From: Rutidosis leptorrhynchoides
Taxonomy: Eukaryota; Streptophyta; Magnoliopsida; Asterales; Asteraceae
Assembly: GCF_046630445.1 (NCBI RefSeq)
Contig: NC_092338.1
Location: 339,287,001 to 339,351,000, forward strand
Length of the DNA stretch: 64,000 nt
Reading direction: 5' to 3'
The position numbers and the translations under genes were made by a program. Positions 25,424-37,412 of this stretch are shown here, in pieces. Below the pieces are notes generated by a model. The model ran no database searches and was not told the origin of the DNA. It was given only the letters and a program-made list of their open reading frames with translations. The stretch's first letter is position 1. Each line of letters starts with the position of its first letter.

Positions 25424-27190
25424 GAATTCTTTCTCATAGGTAAGTATGTACAGTTTTTATTTATTTTTATTGCTTTTAACCTTTTGATAATAAATGCTGA
25501 ATCGTTCGCTATAAAGTATTAAATTGGTATTCAATAAAATTAGGTATGCGTAACCGAAATTATTGATATTATACAAAAATTTATTACATCACTGCGAAAT
25601 TTACCGTTTATTCTTAAGGTATAAATATCTTTAATCAATCAAACCAAAATATTTCAAAAAATCGTCAGGAGTAAAACAAGGTTATGGAACCAAAATTACT
25701 TTACCAAAAAGAGGGGCGTATATTTTGGATAATATTTGATTGATTAAAGTGGGATAAAAGACCAAAAAGATTTTTAATTTTATTTTTACTTTTTTTTTAA
25801 ATAAATATTAAATTATTATTGTAAACTTTTTAAAATCAATATAATTAAGTTTGTAAATATTTAAAAAAAAAAATAATTTTAATATAAGTTTGTATGTATA
25901 AAAATGAAAATATAATATAAGTTTGGTGTGAATTTTTAATTATAATAATATGAATTTTTAAATTTAAGTTTGGTGTGAATTTAAAAACAAAAATTTACTT
26001 TATTTCATTAAGTTAAAAATTTGATATTTAAAATTCGTCGTGAATTGAAAACTAGGTCGTTGAACCGAAATTGCTTTACCCGAGGGAGGGACGAAAACTT
26101 TTATTATCATTATGTTTAATCTTATTGAATTAAAGTATGCCAAAAACATTTAAAAAAAACCCTAAAATCTTTGCTTTTAAAACTGCGCTTAAAAATGACA
26201 AATTTTAAAATTTTGTCGAGGGACGGACTAGGACAACGATCCGAAACGCCCTCACTCCTAAAAAGAAATAAATTTTTTTTAAATTTTATTAATTTATGTT
26301 TCAAAAGTAAAAGGTAAAAAAAAATACAGACCCCCATGCGATCGCATGGGAATTGCACAGCAAAGCCATGCGATCGCATGGTTCCAAATTCCTGGCCAGA
26401 AACAAGTAACCAGCGGGTCTGCTCTCTGTCTCACTTCCATATACACACATACATACGAGCATACACACACATACACTCCTAAAATCTTCATTTTTCAACC
26501 AAATTTCATCAAATTTTTCACAAAACTTCGCTACAATCATGCCTAGGTGATTTTTCAACAAGAAGGTAAAAATTACAACCCTAAACTCTTAAATTTCTTA
26601 ATTTTTGTGACATTTACCAATATTTTACCTAATTTGATTTTGTTAATTTCTAGTGTAATTAGAGTTAAATTGTTAGTATATTATGCATGTATAACCTAGA
26701 TTGATGCTATTTAACATGATTAGAAGCCAAAAACTTCAAAAATTTTAGGAATCTAGGGTTTGTGTTCTTGAGCAATTTGGGGCTTTTTGAAATAAACAGG
26801 TTATGGCCGATGTTTTTCATGAATTATTGCTAAATTAAGTAGTGTAACATGTTTAGGTAGCTAAATGATCCAAACTTTGATCCTAAACATGATTTTTGAG
26901 AATTAAAGTGGACTTTTTAGGTATAAAATTCATGAACTTGATTAAATTGATGTAAATGCCATTTGAAACTTGTTTAATTGCTAGTAATGGTTGTTTTAAC
27001 ATGTTATTTGAGTTAAATGCTTATGAACTTTGTAAACATTTTCATATATGCTTATTTGAAAAAGTGTAGAATTGTAAAAATTGTGAAAATGTGTATAAGT
27101 TTAATTTTGATTGAACATGTTATTGTAATTGTTTCAAGTTGTTATTTTGCTAACACTAATGCATATTTGGATGCACAAATTTTGTGTTTA
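25424..27190 (+). other. Athila-1 post-pol spacer with repeated motifs
   Basis: AT-rich spacer. It contains scattered copies of a phrase like GAACCGAAATT-N-TTTACC plus a purine-rich GAGGGAGGGACG end (near 25.55, 25.68 and 26.05 kb, and again near 29.42 kb), a palindrome pair (26333-26381), and a CA/TA-rich stretch. A TTTTGCAG acceptor-like site precedes the env-like region (about 27.2 kb). This would fit a spliced subgenomic transcript, as proposed for env-like ORFs of this clade. Confidence 0.55.
26333..26381. repeat. Palindrome pair upstream of the env-like region
   Basis: CCCATGCGATCGCATGGG (26333-26350) and CCATGCGATCGCATGG (26366-26381), 15 bases apart, use the same motif and spacing as in the LTRs. 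The downstream TCTCACTTCCATATACACACATACAT resembles the sequence after the LTR TATA box. Confidence 0.85.
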
Positions 27191-27202
27191 ATGTGTTTTG
27201 CA

Positions 27203-28718
27203 GAGAAATACCGATACTGATGGTGCATCATCATCATCTAGACAACCTGCTCCAGAACCTGAACCAGAAATGCAATATGAACCGGAGCAACAACAGGATC
27301 AACAACAACAACCTGATCAACACGTACCTTATTATGATCCGCATCAAGAATATGTTGTTGCCTACATAGTATTTTCGATGCATCCGATAGTAGCACATCC
27401 GACGATTCATGAAGAACAGTTGCATTCCAATCTGAGATTTGATCGAAGCTGAAAAGATTACCCAACATATCAAAGTAGCAAATTCAAACTGGTACTGAAA
27501 AATGTAGAAGTACCAAGGGTAATCGATTGAGAGCCTTTGGAAAGGGTCCAACTAGCTAACCGAGTTAGACTCCATCTGATCCAAAGGTATGGCAGCTCTT
27601 CTTTTCCCGATTGGGAACGTTTATTCACCATTCGTAGGCCTGTATATAAGGAATGGTGCGTTGTGCTTATGAGTACTATAGCGTTAAATGCGGATGTAGA
27701 TAGGTTAGATGATAGAAGTTTTCTTAGATTTATACTTGGCCGTAGGATGTACAGGATGTCCATGCTGGACATGGCCAGGGCTTTACAGATATATACGCCC
27801 GCTGAATTGCTATTACCCGATTGTACAAACTTGATTTATCATGGTGAAAGGGTAGATAGGAATTTTGATGCTAACGCCGTCTGGAGGCGTATGTCAGATT
27901 ATAATGTTTTTGGGCGGGCAGGAGCACACACCTACTTACATATTAACAAAGCCGAACTTCGTATAATTCATAGATTTCTGGCTAACTCGATTACACAGAG
28001 AGGTCACAACAAGGAGAAAATGACCTTACATAATTTATTTTACCTAAAGTGTATTCGAGACCCAAGAGGCTTTGTTAATATCCCTTACTGTGTTGGTTTT
28101 TATTTGTCTAAGATGGTGGAAGGAATACAGGAAGGGGGAGTAATAGGAGGAGGTATTTTTTTTACTCTCATTGGAGAGTATTTGGGTGTAGATAGGGAAT
28201 AAGGGAGTCCACTTTTGTTATGTAGAGAACAGGTTGAGCCTTTAGGATTGAGGGTCTATCAGGGTGCTAAGGTATTAAAGAGCAGACGAAATCATGCAGT
28301 ACCCTATGATGGTAATCATCCACAGGTAGAGAGAGGTTCAGATGAGGAAATGGAGGAAGCGGATGACATTAAGGATGTCATTAGGGAGGCTACGACTGAC
28401 GTCTACCAGCGTATAGATGAGGTAGAAATAACAAACGAGGATAGATTTAGTCAGTTATAGCTGTTGCAAGCCCGGAATGATTACGAGCATTCCAGGCAAC
28501 GACAGCATGATAGATGGGACTATCATCAGCGTCAGATCATGAGTCCGCTATCACCTCAGGATCACTATGTACCGACCCGACCCGCTTACTATCCTCCACA
28601 CCAGCCAGAGATGAGACCACAATTTACTCTCTACGACCCTAACCAGGCCTACCAGTACACTTATCGCCAACCATGGAACCCGAACGATGACATGAACTGG
28701 AACCCCTATCCAGATTGA
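27203..28718 (+). CDS. Athila-1 env-like / ATHILA ORF-1 region (fossil)
   Basis: Three successive frames cover the region. An N-terminal part is rich in Q, E and P (QPAPEPEPEM, then Q runs). A central part of about 220 residues reads ERVQLANRVRLHLIQRYGSSSFPDWERLF and later LHINKAELRIIHRFLANSI. It resembles the plant ATHILA ORF-1 family, found downstream of pol in Athila elements and often called env-like. The C-terminal part is acidic, then Y/P/Q-rich (HQPEMRPQFTLYDPNQ). I see no convincing signal peptide, although IFFTLIG-type hydrophobic stretches occur near 28.15 kb. The function is unknown. The region has about three breaks. Confidence 0.7.
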
Positions 28719-30853
28719 TTTAGTTCCCATTGGTGATTTCTTTGATTTTTATCTTTTTATTATTTCTATTTATTTATGTTTAAACATATGATATTGTGAT
28801 ACATTAATGTATTGTTTAATATTTTTATTATGTTGTACTAATGTTTTATATTTGATTTGAAAGTGGGATTTTAAGTCCCATTTCAAATTACCATGCATGT
28901 TTATATTTGTATTGTATGTATTTTATTTCATGTACACAACAGGGTAAAACAGCGCATTTTCAAAGACTAGCATTAAGTTCAGCAAAAGCTACTAATTTAG
29001 ACGACAAAACGAAAAACAAATGTGATGTAACAACAAGACGGAATGAACAAATGATGTGCACCATTTATCATTCAGCAAACAAACGCCAATATGTTTGGAA
29101 ACTTTGGTAAAATTTAATCATTTTTCTACGCTAATCACCCTCAATAATTTAAATTGTTACTGATTTCTTGCAAATAAGGGCATTGCAAGATCTTAAGTGT
29201 GGGAAGGGATTAAATTCTTTCGGATTTTTAAAATTTTAACTTATACACTTGGTTACCATTAAAATACTAGTAACGCAGTAGTTGTATTAGAATCTAGTAC
29301 TCTCTGATAATAAAGAACAGCCCTAGTCTTATATACTGACTACCCAATTCTAGTAAAATTTTCAAAATTTTCAATTAAATGAATTCAAAATCATGTTTAT
29401 ACATATTTATGAACGGTAAAACTAGGTGTTAACACCGAAATTATTGTTACCTCGGAAAAGACATAAATTGAGAAACAACCCAAAATGTTAGAATTAATTT
29501 AAAATGGAATAGAGGACAATAAAAAGGCAAAGAAAGCAAAATAAAAGCCAAGTGTGGGAAATTTACCAAGTTATTTAAAACATATGGCACATATTTTTGT
29601 ACAAATAACTGAAGATACTTTTGTTTTAGACAATTTTATCAGTTTTACCCAATTTCTTATAATATATTTGAAAGAAAGATGGATCTACACGATGAATCAA
29701 TTCCATCATTAAAAGGAAGTAAAGTCTTCCGAAAAAGAAACGCGCTCCTTGATTTAGGTCAGGAAGTTGTCGTCCAGACCAGCTGTAGGTTGACGAAAAA
29801 TCTAGAAAAGTCATCACTAAAATCAGCTGGAAATCCACGGACCTCAGCATCAAACAGGGTCGCCAAATGGTCAGACTTATCCTAACCATGAGAGGATCTG
29901 TCTCGTAAAATGGGGAGGGCGCCGTGCAAATTAGCTTGATAAGACTAATGAATCAGACCCCCAGAAAGGATAATCTTCTTAAAGATCAAAAAATCAGCTT
30001 TTAAGACTGATATTACTCAATCCTTGAGATTGACTTTAAAGATTGAGAATTACAAACTCATGGAATTCGATGATATCTAAACTCGAGTTTGAACGAGAAA
30101 ATATTTTGATAAAATTACAAACCAATTTGTTTTCTGAAAACCCATTTTTAATGCGTTCATTACCATTGAACGTAAAATCCTAGGGATTCACCTAGAATTC
30201 ATTAGGTCACCTGAACAAAATCGGGTGTCAACCGTAAGAACGGTGGTTGCATAGCATGGTCAAAGACAGGACCTTGTGCCAAACCAAAAAATTATAGGGT
30301 GAGCTTTACTATTGCTCCTACAAAGGATAGTAATTGCATCCGACACGTTATAGACCATAATTAAAAGCATGTCATGGGACATTGCCTTAACAGTTGCTTG
30401 TTCAACGCTTTCCTTTACAACCAGACGGTAGTTTACCGAAAGGTAATATACGGAGCAAGTAAACTGGACGTGTTGCTTTCCTAATACAAGGTTAGCAAGT
30501 GGGTGACACAAAACCGCAAGTTTTGAGCTAAAAATTTCAAATCTGAAACCCACAAAACCCACAAAAATAATTTTGCAAACACCGGTGAAGGGTTATTTTG
30601 GAAAACTTATCTAGGGTAAAAGCTAGATTGAATTTTCAAAAGATCAAATGTTTTCATAAAGATCCAATTTCCTAAAGGATCTAAATTTTCATAGTCATGT
30701 GGGACTGTAAACCACATCGTTACTACCATTGTTCATACCGCCATATAGAAATCACTGATGTACAAAGTGTGAAGAATAAAGAAGTGATTCTAGTATTTTT
30801 TATTTCAAGAATATATTGCTTAAGGACAATCAACGCTCAAGTGTGGGAATATT
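28719..30853 (+). other. Athila-1 3' non-coding region and polypurine tract
   Basis: There is no gene here. It contains purine-tract-like motifs (near 29193 and 29551) and the true candidate tract AAGTGTGGGAATATT directly before the 3' LTR. The last 130 bases closely match bases 1-137 at the end of Athila-2. Confidence 0.65.
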
Positions 30854-31452
30854 TGATAATAGTAAATACGAACATATATTTCATAGCATTATCCCTCAAG
30901 AAAGACAAGCTTTTATTTGCAATTGTTCTATTTACAAGTGATATTCGTTTGTATAATAAAAAGTGAAGATAAAAGACAGATTCGACGAATTGAAGACGCA
31001 AACGACCAAAAAGCTCAAAAGTACAAAGTACAATTAAAGTGGTTCAAATTATTGATGAGAAACGTCTCAAAATTAGAAGAGTACAAGCCGCAAAACGCAA
31101 AATACAAGATATTAAATTGTACGAAAGGACGTTCGAAAATCTGGAACTGGGACCAGAGTCAACTCTCAACGCTCGACGCAACGGACTAAAAATTACAAGT
31201 CAACTATGCACATGAATATAATATAATATATAATTAATTCTTAAAATTATATATATAATATATTATATTTATAAAACCGTCGGCAAGAAGCAAACAAACT
31301 CATGTGAGCTGGAAAAAGAGGCCATGCGATCGCATGGCCTGGAGGCCTAAATCCCATGCGATCGCATGGTGAACAGTATCTGGCCACATCCTTATAAAAA
31401 GCAGTTTGGTGATCGAACAATAACACATCTTTTTCTTTCTTCTTACTCTCAC

Positions 31453-31524
<72 letters not shown>

Positions 31525-32819
31525 TTTAATTTTAATAATAATAAGGGTATGTTAGCGAATGTTGTAAGGGTGTAAGTCGAAATTCTGTCCGTGTAACGCT
31601 ACGCTATTATTAATCATTGTAAGTTATGTTCAACCTTTTTAAATTAATGTCTCGTAGCTAAGTTATTATTATGCATATTTAAGCTGAAGTAATCGTGATG
31701 TTGGGTTAAAATATTAAGACGGGGTAATTGGGCTTTGTACCATAATTGGGGTTTGGACAAAAGAACGACACTTGTGGAAATTAGACTATGGGCTATTAAT
31801 GGGCTTTATATTTGTTTAATTAAATGATAGTTTGTTAATTTAATATAAAGATTTACAATTGGACGTACCTATAAATAACCATATACACTCGATCGGACAA
31901 GATGGGCAGGATTTTTATAAGTAATAATAATCGTTCATTTAACCGGACACAGGAATGGATTAATAGTTAATGGACTTATTAAAACAAGGGTGAATTATGT
32001 ACAAGAACACTTGGCATAATTGTTAACAAAGTATTAAAATCTTGGGTTACACGCAGTCGATATCCTGGTGTAATTATTAAAAAAAATATTAAAACCTTGT
32101 TACAGTTTAAGTCCCCAATTAGTTGGAATATTTGACTTCGGATATAAGGATAATTTGACGAGGATACTCGCACTTTATATTTATGACTGATGGACTGTTA
32201 TGGACAAAAACCAGACGGACATATTGAATAATCCAGGACAAAGGACAATTAACCCATGGGAATAAACTAAAATCAACACGTCAAACATCATGATTACGGA
32301 AGTTTAAATAAGCATAATTCCTTTATTTCATATTTAATTGCACTTTTAATTATCGTACTTTTTAATTATCGCAACTTTATTTATTGTCATTTACTTTATG
32401 CACTTTTATTTATCGCAATTTCAATTTCGTTATTTACTTTACGTTTTAATTTAAGTAATATTTATTTTTAATATTTTACATTAGGTTTTAACTGCGACTA
32501 AAGTTTTTAAAATCGACAAACCGGTCATTAAACGGTAAAACCCCCCTTTTATAATAATAATACTACTTATATATATTTTTGTATTTTTACAATTATAAGT
32601 TAAAAATATAGCGTTAAACTTGGCGAGTTCCCTGTGGACGAACGAGACTTACTAAAAACTACACTACTGTACGATTAGGTACACTGCCTATAAGTGTTGT
32701 AGCAAGGTTTAGGTATTTCCACTCTATAAATAAATAAATAACTTGTGTAAAATTGTATCGTATTTAATAGTATTTCCTAGTAAATTAATAGTATTTTGTA
32801 CCCCTTCGCTTTAACACCA
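30854..32819 (+). repeat. 3' LTR of Athila-1
   Basis: An uninterrupted LTR of 1,966 bases. It has the palindrome pair at 31320-31339 and 31354-31369, TATAAAAA at 31393-31400, and a long TA microsatellite (31454-31519) that is longer than in the 5' copy. It ends TTTAACACCA and is followed by the TTTAC duplication. Confidence 0.92.
31454..31519. repeat. TA microsatellite
   Basis: About 32 TA units just downstream of the LTR TATA-like box. The 5' LTR copy is shorter (about 4219-4261), so the tract has changed length since insertion. Confidence 0.95.
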
Positions 32820-32824
32820 TTTAC

Positions 32825-33919
32825 CGTTAGAATAAGAAAATATAATCTCTAAAACTTTTAGAAACCACATATTCTTCGTAGAATATTTCTTCAATGAAGT
32901 TATGAATTAAAACTTCATCGTTCATTGTTGTTGGTACTCCTTGGTATCTATGGTGCGTATGACGTTGATGTTCGTGTGACAGATTGTAAAGTTGAGGTTT
33001 GCAATGCGGTTGTTGTTGGTGGTGGTAATGGTACCGTTGGCGTAGATTATGGTGGTACTGGTTATGCTGCTGGTGCTGCTGCTGGTGTTTGTAATCTTTG
33101 CACCATATTCTCCAAAGCCACTACCCGAGCATGAAGCTCGTTGACTTCTTCTATTACACCGGGGTGATTGTCGGTTCGGACGAGTGGATAAATATGATCT
33201 AGAATTTGGTATAGTATATAATCGTGACGAGATACTCTGGAAATGAGAGAGAAAATGGTGTTTCGGACAGGTTCGTCGGTAAGTGCTTCAGGTTCTTCGC
33301 CAAGAGGGTAATGTGGTGGATGAAAAGGATCACCTTCTTCTTGTCTCCAATGATTTAGTAGACTACGAACCCATCAGATGAATTGGGGATGGCTGATTGG
33401 TTGATCCATTCCAGTCACACTGCTTTCGGAGTTCGAGTGAAAATCCATATCGGGATAGCTGTCGGAATAACTATCGGAATCTAAGGGACTCGAACTGGTT
33501 GAGAGATTCATCTCGTACGATCAGATGAAGGATTTTCGATAAGAAATAGATTATAGAATGTAGATTAGTACCTTGCAATACATAATTTACATATGCATAT
33601 ATAATACTAAAATTCCATAAGTTACGGAGGAATCTACGAAAGCTGTCAGGCAAAGGTAACAATAACAGATACGCTAATATATAAATTAGCAGATACGATA
33701 AAATATGAACTTCGTCTATACACTATTCATGCAGTCGATGCAGTACAATGTGTCTAGACTAAGAATGATAAGCGTGTAATTTCCGACAAGAAATGATAAG
33801 CAAAACTTTTGATATGCAGACACGGTCGAAGTCCAGACTCACTAATGCATCTAAACAACTATCAGTTAGACACACTAATGCAAGACCTGGTTCGCTAAGA
33901 CCACCGCTCTGATACCACA
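32825..33919 (-). mobile_element. R1 interior, right fragment, with gag-like start (fossil)
   Basis: This continues the interior of R1 on the minus strand, from the primer site (33901-33917) down to the Athila-1 insertion point. Just inside, a minus-strand frame begins MNLSTSSSPLDSDSYSDS. A similar MNPSTSSSPS frame sits at the same place in R2 (54951). Both are Ser-rich and short. A following stretch resembles an N-terminal Gag with RREE/coiled character, but no RT or integrase is seen. The family looks non-autonomous, or reduced to a Gag remnant. Confidence 0.7.
33901..33917 (-). other. Primer-binding site of R1 (tRNA-iMet type)
   Basis: The minus strand reads TGGTATCAGAGCGGTGG, two bases from the LTR end GGGTCATCTCA. 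R2 has the identical site. Confidence 0.85.
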
Positions 33920-36900
33920 TGAGATGACCCGTCCTAATCCATAAGGACGAATACAATAACATATGATTTCATCACGAGGTATTTGACCTCTATATGATAC
34001 ATTTTACAAACATTGCATTCGTTTTTAAAAGACAACCTTTCATTACATCAAAAGTTGACAGACATGCATACCATTTCATAATATCCAACTTATAAATGAC
34101 CTAATCTGTCATTTACTTAATAAAAATCTCTATTGAACTCAACGACTTGAATGCAACATCTTTTGAAATATGTCATGAATGACTCCAAGTAATATCTTTA
34201 TAATGAGCAAATGCACAGCGGAAAATTTCTTTAATACCTGAGAATAAACATTCTTTAAAGTGTCAACCAAAAGGTTGGTGAGTTCATTAGTTTAACATAA
34301 ATAATCATTTTTCATCATTTTAATAGACCACAAGAATTTCATTGCCAGTTCTCATAAATATACGTCCCATGCATAGAGACAAAAATCATTCATATGGTGA
34401 ACACCTGGTAACCGACATTAACAAGATGCATATAAGAATATCCCCTATCATTCCGGGAAATCCTTCGGACATGATAAAAACAACGTCGAAGTACTAAAGC
34501 ATCCGGTACTTTGGATGGGGTTCGTTAGGCCCAATAGATCTATCTTTAGGATTCGCGTCAATTAGTAGATCGGTTTACTAATTCTTAGGTTACCAAGCAA
34601 AAGGGGCATATTCGGCTTCGATCATTCACCCATATAATGTAGTTTCAATTACTTGTGTCTATTTCGTAAAATATTTATAAAAATTGCGCATGTATTCTCA
34701 GCCCAAAAATATAAAGGGTAAAAAAGCAAATGAAACTCACCATAATGTATTTTGTAGTAAAAATACATATGACGTCATTTAACAAGTGTAGGGTTGACCT
34801 CGGATTCACGAACCTATATTATTCATATTTTTATTAAAACACATACTTGTAATCGAACAAGTTTATATATATATGAATTTATTTGTTATATTATTTTTAT
34901 ATTAATAACCTATATCATTGGTGTATATATTAAAACGTATAATCATAATCAAACAATTTATTATATCTTAATTTATATATTATATATTTAATTTGTGTAT
35001 ATATTCAAAATGGTTAATATTTATATATTTATATTAATATATCCATACATGTTTAATGTTATCAATAGTTTGATATTTGTAAGTATTTATATAAATAATA
35101 TTAGTAAGTTTGATTTATATAGTTATGTGACATTTTAATATAATTCTAGTATACATAATAAGTATATTGTATGTACAAAATATTTATCTGCTTAAAAAAT
35201 AGTTTTTGATAATAAAAATGATGTACTAATAATAATAATGATAACTTTATTAATAATAATACTACTAATTAGTAATTCACTTAGATTATAATTTTTATCC
35301 ATAGTTTTTAAATCCATACATTTATATATATTCTTATAATCTTAATGATAATACCTTTAAAACTTTTATTGTCATAATTATAATACTATTATTAAAACCT
35401 TTACATTCCTAATCATAATAATCATAATCTTCGCGTTTAAATTTTCTAAACTAGTGACTAAAGTTTATATAACATCAATTTGCAATTCTTATCATAATAA
35501 TAGTAATACTTATATTAGTAGTAGTCTTATAAAATTAATAATAACGATAATAATAATAATATTTAGTGATAATACTAATAATGATAATGATTGTAACATT
35601 AGTAAAAATAACAATAATAATTAATAAATACATTGATCATAATAATAATAAATGATTTATAATAATAATAACAACAATACTAATACTAATAATAAAGGTG
35701 ATAATAATTCTACCTCAAAGAATAGGGTTTTTAAAAAAAAACCGCCACCAGTCAGGATTGAACCCGAGACCACCTGATTTACCAGCACATCCCCTAACCA
35801 TCCCTCCATGTCTGTTTTTCTGAATTAATACCCTTCCAAATTTTTATAACCTGATTTCAATTATATCATCTTCTTCATCAATAAATTCAACCAGAGAACA
35901 TCTAAGCACAAAATAACAAAATTATGAAATCAATTAAAACTTGTAAACCTTCAGAGTATATAACTTGGGTTCTTAAATAAGTAAAAAAATTAAAAAAAGA
36001 AAAGAAAGCAGGTTGCTGCTGCTTCGTCGACTTTGAAAAAGAAAAAAAAATGATTTCGATATAACGATCGTTTTGGACAAAAGTTGCAACACGAAATAAG
36101 TTTAAAATTACCCCTATAAACTATAGAAGTCGATAATTTCAACAGAAACTTTAACATAGATACGAATTTCTTGATGAACACAAGCTTTGACTTTTTAGAA
36201 AATTACCTTTGACTCACAAATTTGTATTCGATACTAAGAATTGAAATTTAAGATTTTGAAGAAAGATTCACGACATGATTTAGAACTCTTCTGCATTTAA
36301 GGTTTTTGAAGTAGGATTCAAATTCGAATTATGAGCAAAAAGGTAGTACGTACAGAGATTATCGGGAAAAAAAATTACTATATATCAGATAGATGATAGG
36401 TGCTTGCAGATATGGATGATATTGAGAATGATAAAATTTAATGATTGAAGTCGAAATCAGAGGATATCGATTAGATTTGTAGGGATGATCCCATCGACTA
36501 GTCACGAGCACACAGAAAGAAGGAAAAAAAATTAAACTTAAAGGGGATAGATTCCAGTACATGTATAATTGATTATATATATTATCTTAATATTTAACAT
36601 AATAATATTAATACTAATAATAATAATAGTAACATAAATCATATCATAATAATATTAATAATAATAATAAATATTATTTTTTTTAAATTACAACTGATTT
36701 ATAATTTTAATCATTCTTATAATGGTATTTATAATTATATCAATAATAATAATAATAATGCTAGTAATCCTAATATTGATATTAACATTAATAATAATGA
36801 AAGTAATAACAACAATTTTTGTATTAATACAATAACTATATTTTAACTTGTAAAATTTATATATTAATATTACAATTTATTTATTATGTAACATTTAATA

Positions 36901-36987
36901 ATTATAAATTATATATATATTTAATATTTAATGTTTATACATTTTTATATATTACATTTTACATATCATCATCAATTTTATAGAGAA

Positions 36988-37030
<43 letters not shown>

Positions 37031-37412
37031 TTATTTATTTATTTTAATAACAATTTAATTATTAGTTTACATATTTAATTCTAATCATTATTGTTACCAC
37101 TTATTGTATATTACATTATTTAAACAAAGACACATTATTAATCAACTTCTATTATATCGAAACAAATACGTTTATGTAAAGTATTATTCCTCTATTACTT
37201 CGTTAACGTTTTTAATTAATATTTATATATAATTATATAGGCACATCAAGTTAACTACAATTGTTCGTAAATCGTCTGGAATAGTCAAAGGGTAAATGAA
37301 TATATGAAACAGTTCAAACTTTTTGAAACTCATCATTACAGACTTTGCTTATCGTGTCGAAATCATATAAAGATTAAGTTTAAATTTGGTCAGAAATTCC
37401 TGGGTCGTCACA
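33920..37412 (-). repeat. 5' LTR of R1
   Basis: A 3,493-base LTR. In element orientation it starts TGTGACGACCCAGGAATTTC (37412 leftward) and ends GGGTCATCTCA (33920). The start matches the R2 LTR start (58222) over more than 100 bases. It contains a tRNA-like segment (about 35740-35820), many ATA/ATT-rich simple stretches, and a TA run near 36990-37026. The opposite LTR of R1 must lie left of the window. Confidence 0.85.
35740..35820 (-). other. tRNA-like (box B) segment in the R1 LTR
   Basis: The minus strand has GGTTAGGGGATGTGCTGG followed by GGTCTCGGGTTCAATCC, which resemble the two internal promoter boxes of a tRNA gene. A run of nine Ts follows shortly. A similar arrangement occurs in the R2 LTR at about 60596-60682. 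I see no full cloverleaf, so I do not call a tRNA gene. Confidence 0.45.

Larger units (their letters stand above)
3604..32819 (+). mobile_element. Athila-1: Ty3/gypsy Athila-clade retrotransposon with two nested insertions (fossil)
   Basis: The element runs from 3604 (TGATAATACTAAATACG) to 32819 (TTTAACACCA) and is flanked by the 5-bp duplication TTTAC (3599-3603 and 32820-32824). R2 has the matching unoccupied site at about 55660-55690, which independently supports the borders. After subtracting the chromovirus and the solo LTR, the element is about 16.8 kb, with LTRs of about 1.96 kb. Parts in order: 5' LTR, a primer site resembling the complement of tRNA-Asp, leader, gag-protease, pol (RT, RNase H, integrase), a small knuckle ORF, an env-like/ATHILA ORF-1 region, a long 3' region, a purine tract and the 3' LTR. 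The order protease-RT-RNase H-integrase is typical of Ty3/gypsy. The coding region has about ten breaks. The two LTRs look very similar by eye, so it is fairly young. Confidence 0.9.
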
